Source of the DNA: CAZLFA01 sp964558665
Lineage (GTDB): Bacteria; Desulfobacterota; Syntrophia; Syntrophales; PHBD01
Length of the DNA stretch: 64,000 nucleotides
Assembly (NCBI GenBank): GCA_964558665.1
Contig: CAZLFA010000013.1
Coordinates: forward strand, 1 to 64,000
Direction: 5' to 3'
A program made the translations under genes and the position numbers. The notes beneath the pieces are model-generated. The model had not been told where the DNA came from and ran no database searches. It saw only the letters and a program-made list of their open reading frames with translations. Below are positions 8,649 through 17,926 of this stretch, piece by piece (the first letter of the stretch is position 1; each line of letters opens with the position of its first letter).

Positions 8649-8820
8649 CCCGGATTACAGAATAAAAAAGCAATTCCCTTTGGCATCCTGATCAAAGAGG
8701 CTTTCCGCGGCTCAGAATATTTTTCACAAGAAAAATATTTGATTCGCCGCTTGAAAACCCCTTTGAACAGGATAATCTTCTCTTCTTCCGGTATCTATAA
8801 GTTCGATCGCGTAACACGGG
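8649..8820 (-). repeat. Dispersed palindromic element, copy D (reverse)
   Basis: Complete 172-bp copy in the opposite orientation to copy B: left end CCCGGATTACAGAATA, arm CATCCTGATCAAAGAGG, core with AATATTTTTC ACAA GAAAAATATT, and the other arm near CCCCTTTGAACAGGAT. Right end CGCGTAACACGGG is degenerate. It lies between the flgE terminator and the fliL promoter and accounts for most of the 491-base gap; the remaining stretch 8821-8988 shows no recognisable feature. Confidence 0.88.
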
Positions 8821-8988
8821 TTTATTATTTCGATCGTCAATCTTTTGACAATTTGTCAAAGAAGTTATTTTGGTGCCCGTCAAAAACATTATCTTCGCAT
8901 AGCATTCCCTGCCGGAACCTCCCCGGTGTCATTATGTAAGCATTCAATATCATAAGCTAAAAAACGTTTATTTCCTGCACAGTCGTTG

Positions 8989-9004
8989 TGGTATGCTCTT
9001 TGCT
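8989..9004 (+). promoter_or_regulatory. Sigma-54 (-24/-12) promoter for the fliL-fliA operon
   Basis: TGGTATGCTCTTTGCT keeps the invariant GG and GC pairs at the right distance and matches TGGCACG-N4-TTGCW at all but two positions. It lies 80 bases upstream of fliL and would drive the long run fliL through fliA. Confidence 0.72.
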
Positions 9005-9083
9005 GTTCAAACAAGCATATAATTTTTATGGATTATAATGTCCGGTATTTCAATCGATTGATCAACAACGGAGAGGTACTCAT

Positions 9084-9575
9084 ATGGCAAAGGATGAAAA
9101 GGAAGACAAGACAGAGCAGGAGCAGCCGGCAAAAGCCAAGGGGTCTATGATGAAATGGATCATTATTATCGGCGTTCTGGTAATTTTAATCGGCGGCGTC
9201 GCCGCCGGAGCTTATTTTTATTTTGCGAAAGTCACCGCGGCAAAAAAAGATACAGCCGTCCAGAAACCGCCCATTGGAGCGCTCTGGGCGATGGAGCCTT
9301 TCATCGTTAACCTGCAGGATAATGAAGGGCAGCGCTATCTCAAGGCCGTGATTCAACTGGAGGTGGCTGAGCCGACAACGGTTGCGGAGCTCGATCAATT
9401 AAAGCCGAAAATCAGGGACAATATACTCGATCTGCTGTCTTCCAAATCCTACAAGGATTTGATGGAGCAGGGCGGCAAACAGCGCCTTCGGGAGGAGATA
9501 CAGATGCGGGTCAACAGTTTCCTGACAAAGGGCAAGATCGACAAGGTCTACTTTCTGGATTTTGTAATACAGTAG
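9084..9575 (+). CDS. fliL: Flagellar basal body-associated protein FliL
   Basis: Inner-membrane protein that associates with stators around the basal body. 163 residues: a charged N-terminus, one membrane helix (about residues 25-48, WIIIIGVLVILIGGVAAGAYFYF), and a periplasmic FliL domain with MEPFIVNLQDNEGQRYLKAVIQLEV and a C-terminal KVYFLDFVIQ. GGAGAGG precedes the start. It opens the big switch/export operon and is followed by fliM after 19 bases. A second FliL-like protein is coded at 19558-20136. Confidence 0.95.
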   Translation: MAKDEKEDKTEQEQPAKAKGSMMKWIIIIGVLVILIGGVAAGAYFYFAKVTAAKKDTAVQKPPIGALWAMEPFIVNLQDNEGQRYLKAVIQLEVAEPTTVAELDQLKPKIRDNILDLLSSKSYKDLMEQGGKQRLREEIQMRVNSFLTKGKIDKVYFLDFVIQ

Positions 9576-9594
9576 CACAGGCGAGGAGCAGACA

Positions 9595-10596
9595 ATGTCA
9601 CATATCCTTTCACAGGATGAAGTTGATGCCCTGTTAAGAGGCATCAGCGGTGGTGAGATAGAGACCGAGATCGAGGAGGTACGCGACCCTTCCGAGATCA
9701 TGGCTTATGACCTTACCAGCCAGGACCGCATAATCCGGGGCCGTATGCCGACCCTCGAGATGACCAACGAAAAGTTTGCCCGGATGTTCAGAACCACCCT
9801 CTCTTCAATTCTCCGGAAGGTTGTCAGCGTCAGCGCCGTATCAGTGGACATGATTAAGTTCGGAGAGTTCCTGAAGACGCTTCCCGTTCCGACAAGCCTT
9901 CATTTGTTCAAGATGGATCCGCTTCGGGGAAACGCCATTATCGTTGTCGAATCGAAAATCATTTTTACCCTTGTCGATATTCTGTTTGGCGGATCGGGCA
10001 AGGAGGGGTTTAAAATAGAGGGCAGGGAATTCACGCCCATTGAAAGCAATCTTATCAAAAAAATCGTCATTAATGCTTTGCAGGATCTGGAGAAGGCATG
10101 GAAAGCGCTGCAGGACATCAAGATCAGCTATCAGAGATCGGAGATCAATCCCCAGTTCATTCAGATTGTGCCGCCGACGGATGTAGTGGTTGTGGCAAAC
10201 TTCGAGGTGGAGATCGAATACTCTTCAGGCATTATCTCCATGTGTATTCCTTATTCCATGCTTGAACCCATTAAAGAAAAACTGCAGGCCGGTTTTCAAA
10301 GCGAGCAGATGGAGGTAGACAAGGCATGGATCAACCGCTTCCGGAAAAACCTTATCACGTCAAAAGTGGATATTCTTGTTGAACTGGGAAATGCGGAGAT
10401 CGATGCCAGGGATGTCATCAAATTGAAGAAGGGCGATGTCATCCCCCTGGAGCAGTATGCCTCAGACCCTTTGAACGTATATATTGAAGGTGTGCCGAAG
10501 TACAAGGGCTATCCGGGGATATACAAGGGAAACCAGGCGATTCAGATTTGTGAAGTGATTACAGGGAAAGAAGGGGTTGATTATGGATCAGAGTGA
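9595..10596 (+). CDS. fliM: Flagellar motor switch protein FliM
   Basis: C-ring protein that binds CheY-P and passes the switch signal to FliG. 333 residues. The N-terminal CheY-binding peptide LSQDEVDALLRGI is intact; the middle domain contains the GG motif region (VDILFGGSGKEGF) and the C-terminal SpoA domain shows VELGNAEIDARDVIKLKKGDVIPL. GAGGAG is seven bases upstream of the ATG. The end overlaps the fliN start by 14 bases. Secure call. Confidence 0.97.
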   Translation: MSHILSQDEVDALLRGISGGEIETEIEEVRDPSEIMAYDLTSQDRIIRGRMPTLEMTNEKFARMFRTTLSSILRKVVSVSAVSVDMIKFGEFLKTLPVPTSLHLFKMDPLRGNAIIVVESKIIFTLVDILFGGSGKEGFKIEGREFTPIESNLIKKIVINALQDLEKAWKALQDIKISYQRSEINPQFIQIVPPTDVVVVANFEVEIEYSSGIISMCIPYSMLEPIKEKLQAGFQSEQMEVDKAWINRFRKNLITSKVDILVELGNAEIDARDVIKLKKGDVIPLEQYASDPLNVYIEGVPKYKGYPGIYKGNQAIQICEVITGKEGVDYGSE

Positions 10597-11047
10597 ATTA
10601 GACGCCTTGTTAAATGAGCTTAAACAGGAGGATGCTCCGCCTGCTGCACCTGAGCAGAAACCGGATGAAGAAATCGGCTGGGATGACGTTAAGGAAGATC
10701 TCGAAAAATCAAGCCACCCGGTTCCTAAAGTGGAAGTCAGCGAGGCAAGTTTCGGAGAGATAAAGAAGGCTCCTCCCAAGACGGGATCGATGGAACTGGA
10801 TTTTATCCTCGATATTCCTCTTACCCTGACCGTCGAACTGGGCAAGAACCGCATGCTTATCAGTGAACTGCTTCAGCTTGGACAGGGGTCGGTCATAGAA
10901 CTGACGAAGCTGGCAGGTGAGCCCATGGATGTGTTCATTAACCAAAAGCTCATTGCCCGGGGCGAGGTTGTGGTCATCAATGAGAAATTCGGTGTCCGTC
11001 TGACCGATATCGTCTCGCCCGCGGAAAGAGTGGACAAACTGAGATAA
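10583..11047 (+). CDS. fliN: Flagellar motor switch protein FliN
   Basis: Base of the C-ring; binds FliM and the export ATPase complex through FliH. The start ATG 10583 has AAGGGG seven bases upstream; an in-frame TTG at 10577 is less likely. 154 residues: a short N-terminal peptide DQSELDALLNEL resembling the FliM/FliY CheY-binding peptide, an acidic linker, then the SpoA domain (DIPLTLTVELGKNRM, GSVIELTKLAGEPMDVFIN, GEVVVINEKFGVRLTDIV). The N-terminal peptide makes it somewhat longer than the shortest FliN proteins and is a possible second docking site for CheY-P. Confidence 0.95.
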   Translation: MDQSELDALLNELKQEDAPPAAPEQKPDEEIGWDDVKEDLEKSSHPVPKVEVSEASFGEIKKAPPKTGSMELDFILDIPLTLTVELGKNRMLISELLQLGQGSVIELTKLAGEPMDVFINQKLIARGEVVVINEKFGVRLTDIVSPAERVDKLR

Positions 11048-11074
11048 CAAATACAGCCTTCATCGAGGGGAATT

Positions 11075-11476
11075 ATGGAAACGCCGACGCTTCTGCCGTC
11101 ATTTTTGAAGATGATCTTTGCACTGTCGATTGTGCTGGGAATCATGATTGCAGCGGCATATTTTTTCAGGAAATTTCTTGGCAGATCGGTTGCGACAGTC
11201 GACGAAAGTGCAATGATCAATGTTGTTGCAACGCGCTATCTGGGACCGAAAAGCAGCATCATGCTGGTCGATGTTCTCGGGGAGCTTATCGTGCTGGGGA
11301 TTTCCAATAACCAGATGTCCGTATTGACCACCATATCCGATCCGGGGGCCAGGCAGAAGATCAAGGAGCCCAAGGACCAGCAGGCGCCGATCATGCCCTC
11401 CATCATGGATCAGTTCATGCGTTACAAGGATTCGCTGAGAACGATGAGATTTGCCGGAAGGGAAAAGCAGAAATGA
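11075..11476 (+). CDS. fliO: Flagellar biosynthesis protein FliO
   Basis: Small membrane protein that helps assemble the FliP export-gate complex. 133 residues with one N-terminal membrane helix (about 10-30, FALSIVLGIMIAAAYFF) and a cytoplasmic part containing IMLVDVLGELIVLGISNNQMSVL, the recognisable FliO core. GAGGGG lies seven bases ahead of the ATG. The stop overlaps the fliP start (ATGA at 11473-11476). FliO is weakly conserved; the position between fliN and fliP makes the call firm. Confidence 0.93.
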   Translation: METPTLLPSFLKMIFALSIVLGIMIAAAYFFRKFLGRSVATVDESAMINVVATRYLGPKSSIMLVDVLGELIVLGISNNQMSVLTTISDPGARQKIKEPKDQQAPIMPSIMDQFMRYKDSLRTMRFAGREKQK

Positions 11477-12258
11477 TTTGCCGGCTGCCGACAGGAACTC
11501 TCAAATATGCCGTTGCGGCAACTATTGCCGCTGCCATATTTCTTATTGTGACTTTGCCTGTGTTCGCTGCCGATCCTTTGTCTCTGCCCAACATCAGCCT
11601 GAATGTCGGCGGCAGCGCGGACTCTCCGGGAAAAACAGCGGGTGTGATCCAGCTTCTGTTCATATTGACGGTGCTGACCCTTGCTCCGTCAATACTGCTG
11701 ATGATGACATCGTTTACACGTATCATCATAGTTATGGGCTTGTTACGGCAGGCGATGGGAACGACCTCGATGCCTCCTAACCAGGTCATTGTCGGCCTTT
11801 CCCTTTTTCTAACAATGTTTATCATGTCGCCTGTATGGCAGAAGGTGAACAATGATGCCCTGAAGCCGTACTACAGCGAACAGATATCGGGTGAACAGGC
11901 TTTTACCCTTGCCATGGTTCCTGTCAAGGAGTTCATGATGAAGCAGACAAGGGAAAAGGACCTGGCGCTTTTTGTCAAGATTTCCAAGGAGAAAAGGCCG
12001 GAGAAGCCCGCGGATATTTCCATGTCTGTGTTGATTCCTTCCTTCATCATCAGCGAGCTGAAAACGGCATTTCAAATAGGATTCATGGTCTTTCTTCCTT
12101 TTTTCGTCATCGACATGGTTGTGTCGAGTATTCTGCTCTCGATGGGAATGATGATGCTCCCGCCGATGATGGTGAGTTTGCCGTTTAAGCTTCTTCTTTT
12201 TGTGCTTGTTGACGGCTGGTATCTGATAATCGGTTCTTTGGTGCAAAGTTTTCATTGA
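11473..12258 (+). CDS. fliP: Flagellar export gate protein FliP
   Basis: Core channel subunit of the flagellar type III export gate. 261 residues: cleavable-type signal sequence (about 1-31, ending VFAADP), then TVLTLAPSILLMMTSFTRIIIV, the family signature, the conserved QAMGTTSMPPNQVIVGLSLF stretch, and C-terminal helices with GFMVFLPFFVIDMVV and PPMMVSLPFKLLLFVLVDGW. All expected parts are present. Translationally coupled to fliO by a four-base overlap and followed closely by fliQ. Confidence 0.97.
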   Translation: MICRLPTGTLKYAVAATIAAAIFLIVTLPVFAADPLSLPNISLNVGGSADSPGKTAGVIQLLFILTVLTLAPSILLMMTSFTRIIIVMGLLRQAMGTTSMPPNQVIVGLSLFLTMFIMSPVWQKVNNDALKPYYSEQISGEQAFTLAMVPVKEFMMKQTREKDLALFVKISKEKRPEKPADISMSVLIPSFIISELKTAFQIGFMVFLPFFVIDMVVSSILLSMGMMMLPPMMVSLPFKLLLFVLVDGWYLIIGSLVQSFH

Positions 12259-12272
12259 TAAGAGAGGCGCTG

Positions 12273-12542
12273 ATGACAACGGATTTTGTAGTCGGTATAA
12301 TGGCGGAAACTATTAAAGTGACGCTTCTTGTTTCTGCACCCGTGCTGCTGGTAGGGCTTGTCGTGGGTATCCTGATCAGTCTGTTCCAGGCCGTTACGCA
12401 AATACAGGAAATGACCCTTACCTTCATTCCCAAGATTGTTGCATGCTTTATCGCACTGGTGGCTGCTCTGCCGTGGATGATCAATATCCTGCTGACATTT
12501 GCGCACAGCCTGTTCTCAAATATACCGACCTATGTGAAGTAG
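12273..12542 (+). CDS. fliQ: Flagellar export gate protein FliQ
   Basis: Small two-helix membrane subunit that wraps the FliP/FliR channel. The ATG at 12273 follows AGAGAGG and gives 89 residues, the standard FliQ length; an in-frame TTG at 12255 would add six. Helix one LLVSAPVLLVGLVVGILISLFQAVTQIQEMTL includes the conserved ATQIQ-like segment, and helix two is FIPKIVACFIALVAALPWMI. Confidence 0.96.
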   Translation: MTTDFVVGIMAETIKVTLLVSAPVLLVGLVVGILISLFQAVTQIQEMTLTFIPKIVACFIALVAALPWMINILLTFAHSLFSNIPTYVK

Positions 12543-12610
12543 ATTATGTCTCCTGTCCACTTACCTACAGGGATAATCAGAGACTAAAGCTGTTGCGACG
12601 GAGTATCATG

Positions 12611-13387
12611 ATGAACTTACCGCTTTTTACTCCTGATCTTATTCAACCGTTCATTCTGGTGCTGCTCAGAGTCAGCGCGATGATCGTGACTATACCCGTT
12701 ATCGGCCACCGATCTGTGCCGGTCAGGGTCAAGGCAGGGCTATCCCTGATCCTGGCTTTTTTGATATTCCCCTTTGTCAGTAAGCAGATACCGGCGATCA
12801 GTACGGATCTCATCCCTCTTGTCTTGCAGATGGCCGGTGAGGTGATGATAGGTCTGATCATCGGTTTTACCGCCAGGTTTGTTTTTACCGGGATACAGTT
12901 TGCCGGTGAGTTGATCGGTATCCAGATGGGATTTTCCATGGCCAATGTTCTTGATCCCATGAGTGATTTGAGGGTTTCTGTTGTCGCTGAGATGCAGTAT
13001 CTCATGGCGATGCTGGTTTTTCTGGCTATTAACGGCCATCATATATTTATTGCCGCCATGGCAGACAGCTACAGACTACTGGCGCCCTTCGGGTTTCATT
13101 TTTCCGGACCGCTAATGCAGTTCATCCTGGAGTTATCGAAGGATGTATTTATTATCGCTGTAAAGGCGAGTGCCCCGGTGGCGGCAGTGCTGCTCTTTAC
13201 GCAACTGGGAATGGCCATTATAGCCAGGACAGTGCCGCAGATAAACATATTGATAGTCGGCTTTCCCATACAGATTGCAGCGGGTTTGATCTTTCTCGGC
13301 CTGTCGATGCCCATTTTCCTCAGGGTAGTGGAACAGTACTGCGTTCAGTTTGAAGGGAAAATTGTTTCCCTGTTGCGATTAATGTAG
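12611..13387 (+). CDS. fliR: Flagellar export gate protein FliR
   Basis: Membrane subunit completing the FliP5Q4R1 gate. The reading frame is open from 12443, but ATG 12611 has CGGAG seven bases ahead and gives 258 residues, the usual size; ATG 12608 is the near alternative. Family features: RVSAMIVTIPVIGHRSVPVRVKAGLSL near the N-terminus, GFTARFVFTGIQFAGELIGIQMGFSMANV in the middle, and QLGMAIIARTVPQINILIVGFPIQI in the C-terminal part. The gap of 68 bases after fliQ shows no separate promoter. Confidence 0.95.
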   Translation: MNLPLFTPDLIQPFILVLLRVSAMIVTIPVIGHRSVPVRVKAGLSLILAFLIFPFVSKQIPAISTDLIPLVLQMAGEVMIGLIIGFTARFVFTGIQFAGELIGIQMGFSMANVLDPMSDLRVSVVAEMQYLMAMLVFLAINGHHIFIAAMADSYRLLAPFGFHFSGPLMQFILELSKDVFIIAVKASAPVAAVLLFTQLGMAIIARTVPQINILIVGFPIQIAAGLIFLGLSMPIFLRVVEQYCVQFEGKIVSLLRLM

Positions 13388-13420
13388 CTGACGACAGAAA
13401 TAATGAGTGAGAAGTATGCC

Positions 13421-13447
13421 GTGAGGGGTGAGGCGTAAGGTGTGAGG
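13421..13447 (+). repeat. Short degenerate GTGAGG-type repeat between fliR and flhB
   Basis: A run of imperfect units of the form GTGAGG / GTGAGGC / GTAAGG / GTGTGAGG lies in the 158-base gap between fliR and flhB. It has no start codon, promoter or hairpin of note and looks like a small simple-sequence tract. Confidence 0.5.
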
Positions 13448-13545
13448 ATTAAGAGTTAAGGAGTCAGAAGCCGGAAGACTTGTTCTCCGGGAGAAAACAG
13501 TGATGGCTTTTTGACGCATATTGTCATCAAACGGATAATGCATTT

Positions 13546-14616
13546 ATGTTTAAAGACCCGTCGAAGACAGAGAAGGCAACCCCGAAGAAAAGAGATGAGG
13601 CCAGGAAAAAAGGCCAGGTGGCCAAGAGTATGGAGGTCACCTCCGCAGCCATTCTTATTGCCGCCCTCGTCTACTTCCATTTCGGCGCAAATGGGATGCT
13701 GCTGAGCATCATGGAACTGATGAAAGAAACTTTCAGGACTGCAGGGCAGACGCCGATCAGTGTCAACAATATACCGGGGTTGCTGAGCGAATATGTTGTG
13801 AAGAGTTTCATTATTCTCATGCCGCTGCTTGTTATTCTTGGGGTTGCGGGGTTTCTTGCAAATTTCCTTCAGATCGGTCTCAAGTTTTCTCCGGAAGCCA
13901 TAAAACCTCAACTTTCAAAGCTCAATCCTTTTAAAGGAATTCAAGGGCTCATTTCTCTCCAGTCGCTGGTTCAACTGTTTCAAAGTATGGCCAAAATCAT
14001 GATTGTCGGATTTGTCGTTTATCTGGTGGTGAAAGGGGAGGTGGAAAACGTACTGCCTCTTATCGATCAGAGTGTATGGGGCATATTGACATACATCGGT
14101 CAGGTTTCTTTTAAAATAATCATTAATACCTGCTGGGTACTGGTTCTGCTGGCCATACTCGATTATGCCTTTCGTAAATGGCAGTATGAGGAAAGCCTGA
14201 AAATGACCAAGCAGGAGGTGAAGGATGAACACAAACAGATGGAGGGAGACCCGCAGGTCAGGGGCAGAATAAGAGGACTGCAGCGTCAGGCGGCAAGAAG
14301 AAGGATGATGGCGGCCGTTCCCAAGGCCGATGTCGTCATTACCAACCCCACGCATATTGCCGTCGCTCTCAGCTATGATCAGGAAAAGATGTTTGCCCCC
14401 ATGGTGGTCGCCAAGGGCGAAGGACTGATTGCCGAGAGGATAAAAGAGATAGCGAGAGAAAATTCCGTACCTGTTATCGAGAATAAGCCTGTGGCACAAC
14501 TATTGAATAAAATGGTCGATATAGATGAAGAGATTCCGGAGAATCTCTATCGGGCGGTCGCTGAGATACTTGCCTATGTATATGGTCTGAAACAGAAAGA
14601 AGCTTACGAATACTAA
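13546..14616 (+). CDS. flhB: Flagellar export switch protein FlhB
   Basis: Inner-membrane export protein whose self-cleavage changes substrate specificity from rod/hook to filament type. 356 residues starting FKDPSKTEKATPKKRDEARKKGQV, the classical FlhB opening; four membrane helices (about 30-50, 85-110, 140-165, 185-205); then the cytoplasmic domain with the autocleavage motif N267-P-T-H intact. The ATG has no strong ribosome site. A separate 96-residue paralog of the C-terminal domain is coded at 22696-22986. Confidence 0.97.
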   Translation: MFKDPSKTEKATPKKRDEARKKGQVAKSMEVTSAAILIAALVYFHFGANGMLLSIMELMKETFRTAGQTPISVNNIPGLLSEYVVKSFIILMPLLVILGVAGFLANFLQIGLKFSPEAIKPQLSKLNPFKGIQGLISLQSLVQLFQSMAKIMIVGFVVYLVVKGEVENVLPLIDQSVWGILTYIGQVSFKIIINTCWVLVLLAILDYAFRKWQYEESLKMTKQEVKDEHKQMEGDPQVRGRIRGLQRQAARRRMMAAVPKADVVITNPTHIAVALSYDQEKMFAPMVVAKGEGLIAERIKEIARENSVPVIENKPVAQLLNKMVDIDEEIPENLYRAVAEILAYVYGLKQKEAYEY

Positions 14617-14625
14617 GGATTTTCC

Positions 14626-16698
14626 ATGGCGGATAAAAGTTTGAAAGGCGGATTCCTGGCCGGTATGACGCAAAGCAGCAGCGCTATGCTGGGCGCTGCG
14701 GTGGTCGGCATACTGATGGTTCTGATTATTCCCCTGCCTCCACTCCTGCTCGATCTGCTTCTTGCCTTCAATATTACGCTTTCCGTCATTATTCTGACGA
14801 TGTCCATGTATGTCATGAAACCGCTGGACTTTTCTGTTTTCCCGTCCGTATTGCTGGGCAGCACCCTTTTAAGGTTGTCGCTCAATGTTGCCTCCGCCCG
14901 TCTGATTCTTCTTCACGGCAAAGAGGGTACAGGAGCCGCCGGCAAGGTCATACAGGCCTTCGGGACGTTTGTTGTAGGGGGAAACTATGCGGTCGGTATT
15001 GTCATATTCTGCGTTCTCGTTTTGATCAACCTCACGGTCATCGTCAAGGGTGCAACAAGGATTGCGGAAGTAGCGGCCAGATTTACCCTTGATGCCATGC
15101 CGGGCAAGCAGATGGCCATAGATGCCGATCTCAATTCAGGCCTGATCACGGAAAATGAGGCGCGCAGCCGCAGGAAGGAAATCTCCGACGAGGCCAATTT
15201 CTATGGAGCCATGGACGGCGCCAGCAAGTTCATCAGTGGAGAAGCCATGGCCGGAATCATCATCCTGCTGGTCAATATCATCGGTGGTTTGATTGTCGGT
15301 GTTCTTCAGCAGGGTATGGATTTGGCTACCGCCGCTAGGACATATACGATTTTGACGGTTGGTGACGGGCTTGTAACCCAGGTGCCGGCCCTTGTCGTCT
15401 CGACTTCGGTAGGCATGCTTGTATCGAGGACTGCTGCCTCCTCTGATCTCGGAGAGGATGTTAAAAAGCAACTGTTTTCGCAACCCAGGTCTATCGGTAT
15501 CGCATCCGCCATTATTTTTACCTTTGCCCTTATTCCCGGCATGCCGAAGTTTTCATTCTTTCTCATGGCAGCCCTGTTTGGATTTCTCTCCTACCAGCTT
15601 TTCAAGACATCTCTAAAGGTCGAGGAAGCAGAGGCGGCATTGCCTCCCCCAGCTCCGGCAGAGGCGGAAGAAGTGGTTGCACCTCCCGATTTGATGGGGC
15701 TGGAAGTAGGATACGGATTGATACCGCTGGTAGACGCGTCTCAGGGAGGGGAGCTTCTGCAGAGAATAAAGGCCATGCGGCGCCAATTGGCGCTGGATAT
15801 GGGATTTGTAATGCCCGCCATACATATAAGGGACAATCTGCGGCTCAAGCCCAACGATTACTCTGTCAGCATCAAGGGTGTGGAAGTGGCAAAAGGGGAA
15901 CTGATGCCGGGATACTGTCTGGCCATTACCGTTGAGGAGGAGGGAATAAAACTCAGAGGCATTCAGACGAAGGAACCGGCCTTCGGACTTCCTGCCGTCT
16001 GGATTCCCGAAAGGGAAAGGGAAAGCGCTCAGGCAAAAGGTTATGTGGTCGTGGACACGGCAACGGTTATAACGACGCATCTGACGGAGATCGTCAAATC
16101 TCAAGCCGATGAAATTCTGGGAAGACAGGAAGTTCAGACGCTTCTCGAAAACCTGTCCGCCAGTTATCCTAAAGTTGTCGATGATCTTGTGCCGAAAATC
16201 GTTCCCCTCGGCGTTCTGCAGAAGGTATTGCAGAGGCTGCTCAAGGAGAGAATATCAATACGCAACCTGCTGGCCATAATTGAAACGATCGCCGATTATA
16301 TTCCCATGACGAAAAATGTCGATCTGCTCACCGGGTACGTGCGGCAGTCTCTGGCAAGAGCCATCACCAAACAGTACGCCGACGACAACGGGAATATCAG
16401 CGTTGTCATGGTGTCGCCCGACATCGAGGACATGATCAGCCGCTCGGTTCAGCATACAGAGCATGAATCTTTCGTCTCCCCAGATCCCGGCATGGTCAAG
16501 AAACTCATCGGCAGTCTTCAGGATATGATTGCGTCCTTCACGTCGAAAGGACTCCAGCCGATCGTTCTGTGTTCCCCTAATACACGTATTCATATGCGCA
16601 AGATCCTGGAGCGTTTTTTCCCGAATATCATTGTCATTTCTCATAATGAGATAACACGCGATACAAATATCAAGTCCCTGGGAATGGTGGAGTTATAA
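14626..16698 (+). CDS. flhA: Flagellar export gate protein FlhA
   Basis: Largest export-gate subunit; eight membrane helices and a cytoplasmic ring that receives chaperone-substrate complexes. 690 residues. Family signatures include PLPPLLLDLLLAFNITLSVI, VFPSVLLGSTLLRLSLNVASARLIL and the FHIPEP-type loop with FTLDAMPGKQMAIDADLNSG; the C-terminal domain contains LVEILSR-type sequence SYPKVVDDLVPKIVPLGVLQ and LLKERISIRNLLAIIE. It starts nine bases after flhB and is followed by flhF after one base. Confidence 0.98.
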   Translation: MADKSLKGGFLAGMTQSSSAMLGAAVVGILMVLIIPLPPLLLDLLLAFNITLSVIILTMSMYVMKPLDFSVFPSVLLGSTLLRLSLNVASARLILLHGKEGTGAAGKVIQAFGTFVVGGNYAVGIVIFCVLVLINLTVIVKGATRIAEVAARFTLDAMPGKQMAIDADLNSGLITENEARSRRKEISDEANFYGAMDGASKFISGEAMAGIIILLVNIIGGLIVGVLQQGMDLATAARTYTILTVGDGLVTQVPALVVSTSVGMLVSRTAASSDLGEDVKKQLFSQPRSIGIASAIIFTFALIPGMPKFSFFLMAALFGFLSYQLFKTSLKVEEAEAALPPPAPAEAEEVVAPPDLMGLEVGYGLIPLVDASQGGELLQRIKAMRRQLALDMGFVMPAIHIRDNLRLKPNDYSVSIKGVEVAKGELMPGYCLAITVEEEGIKLRGIQTKEPAFGLPAVWIPERERESAQAKGYVVVDTATVITTHLTEIVKSQADEILGRQEVQTLLENLSASYPKVVDDLVPKIVPLGVLQKVLQRLLKERISIRNLLAIIETIADYIPMTKNVDLLTGYVRQSLARAITKQYADDNGNISVVMVSPDIEDMISRSVQHTEHESFVSPDPGMVKKLIGSLQDMIASFTSKGLQPIVLCSPNTRIHMRKILERFFPNIIVISHNEITRDTNIKSLGMVEL

Positions 16699-16699
16699 C

Positions 16700-17887
16700 A
16701 TGCAGATCAAAAGATATGAAGCGGCAACCATGCGTGAGGCGATGACCATGATCAAGGCCGATCTGGGTTCCGAAGCGATCGTGCTTTCAACCAAAAGTCT
16801 GCCGCCCGAGCAGGGAGGGAATGTCGAAGTACTGGCGGCGAGGGATGTCCTCAACGGTTCAGGCGGCGCAACTGCGGGCGGATATCAGGACAGGCACGCA
16901 TATAACGAAAGCTCCGGCATTAAATCGCCGCCGGCGGAAGAAAGGGCTTTCCCGGCCGATCACGAGAACATGAAGCTGAAGATGCTTATGGAACAGAAGG
17001 CGGATTGCAATCATCTGCTCAGTGAAATGGCGGATATAAGGGGAATGATGGAGTCGTTTTTCGACATGGTGGGTTCGCGCAAACGGACAGATGACATGGG
17101 GCACATGTCGAAAGTATACAGATACCTGACAGCAAGGGGTATATCGCGTCCGGCGGCAAGCATCCTCGTGGAACGGCTGAAACAGGAGTATCAGGGACGT
17201 GATATCCGGAGCTATGATAAATCACTCCAGTCAGTGGAAGACCTGATCAGGCAGTCAATAACAGCATGCTCAGGTCAGGCAAAGAGCGGGAGGATCAAGG
17301 TCTTTGTCGGTCCGACAGGCGTCGGCAAAACAACTACGCTGGCAAAATTGGCTGCTTATTATGCCATGGAAAAGAAAATGAAGACAGGTCTCATCTCCAC
17401 GGACAATTTCCGCATTGCCGCAATCGAGCAGTTGCGCGTCTATTCCAGAATAATGAATATTCCGCTGGAAATCGCCACCGACGGTGAGTCATTCAGAAAG
17501 GCCCTTGATGCATATTCGGCGATGGATGTCGTTCTGGTTGACACGCCGGGAAGGAGCCGGACTGACAGGCAGGCAATGGAGACACTGAACGAAACCCTCC
17601 ATGCCGGATGCTCCGTCGAAATGAATCTTCTGCTGAGCATGACCTCAAGCGTGGAAAACATGGTTGACGTCGCCAATTCTTACAAGATGTTCAGTTACGA
17701 CAATATCATTATCACCAAGGTGGATGAGTGCAATCGTTTCGGGTCGGTGTTCGAGGTGCTGGACCGGATACACAAGCCGATTGTCTATCTGACAAACGGT
17801 CAGAATGTACCCCATGATATCCGGAAGGCAACACCAGGCATGTTGACAAAGATGATTCTGGGGAGCGGTCTGCAAGGAGGCAATTAA
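16700..17887 (+). CDS. flhF: Flagellar placement GTPase FlhF
   Basis: SRP-family GTPase that decides where, and with FlhG how many, flagella are built, usually at a pole. 395 residues: N-terminal MQIKRYEAATMREAMTMI typical of FlhF, a variable linker (about 55-110), an N-type helical region, and a GTPase domain with G1 GPTGVGKTT (204-212), DNFRIAAIEQL, G3 DTPGRS, and G4 TKVDE. It begins one base after flhA and is followed by flhG. Together with flhG it suggests polar, number-limited flagellation; this is inferred from known systems. Confidence 0.96.
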   Translation: MQIKRYEAATMREAMTMIKADLGSEAIVLSTKSLPPEQGGNVEVLAARDVLNGSGGATAGGYQDRHAYNESSGIKSPPAEERAFPADHENMKLKMLMEQKADCNHLLSEMADIRGMMESFFDMVGSRKRTDDMGHMSKVYRYLTARGISRPAASILVERLKQEYQGRDIRSYDKSLQSVEDLIRQSITACSGQAKSGRIKVFVGPTGVGKTTTLAKLAAYYAMEKKMKTGLISTDNFRIAAIEQLRVYSRIMNIPLEIATDGESFRKALDAYSAMDVVLVDTPGRSRTDRQAMETLNETLHAGCSVEMNLLLSMTSSVENMVDVANSYKMFSYDNIIITKVDECNRFGSVFEVLDRIHKPIVYLTNGQNVPHDIRKATPGMLTKMILGSGLQGGN

Positions 17888-17926
17888 TCATGACAAGAAC
17901 TAAAAGGTGATGTGGAGGTAGTAATT

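Noticed and set aside
12443..12610. N-terminal extension of FliR
   Set aside because: It overlaps fliQ, has no FliR-like sequence, and ATG 12611 has a ribosome site and gives the standard length.
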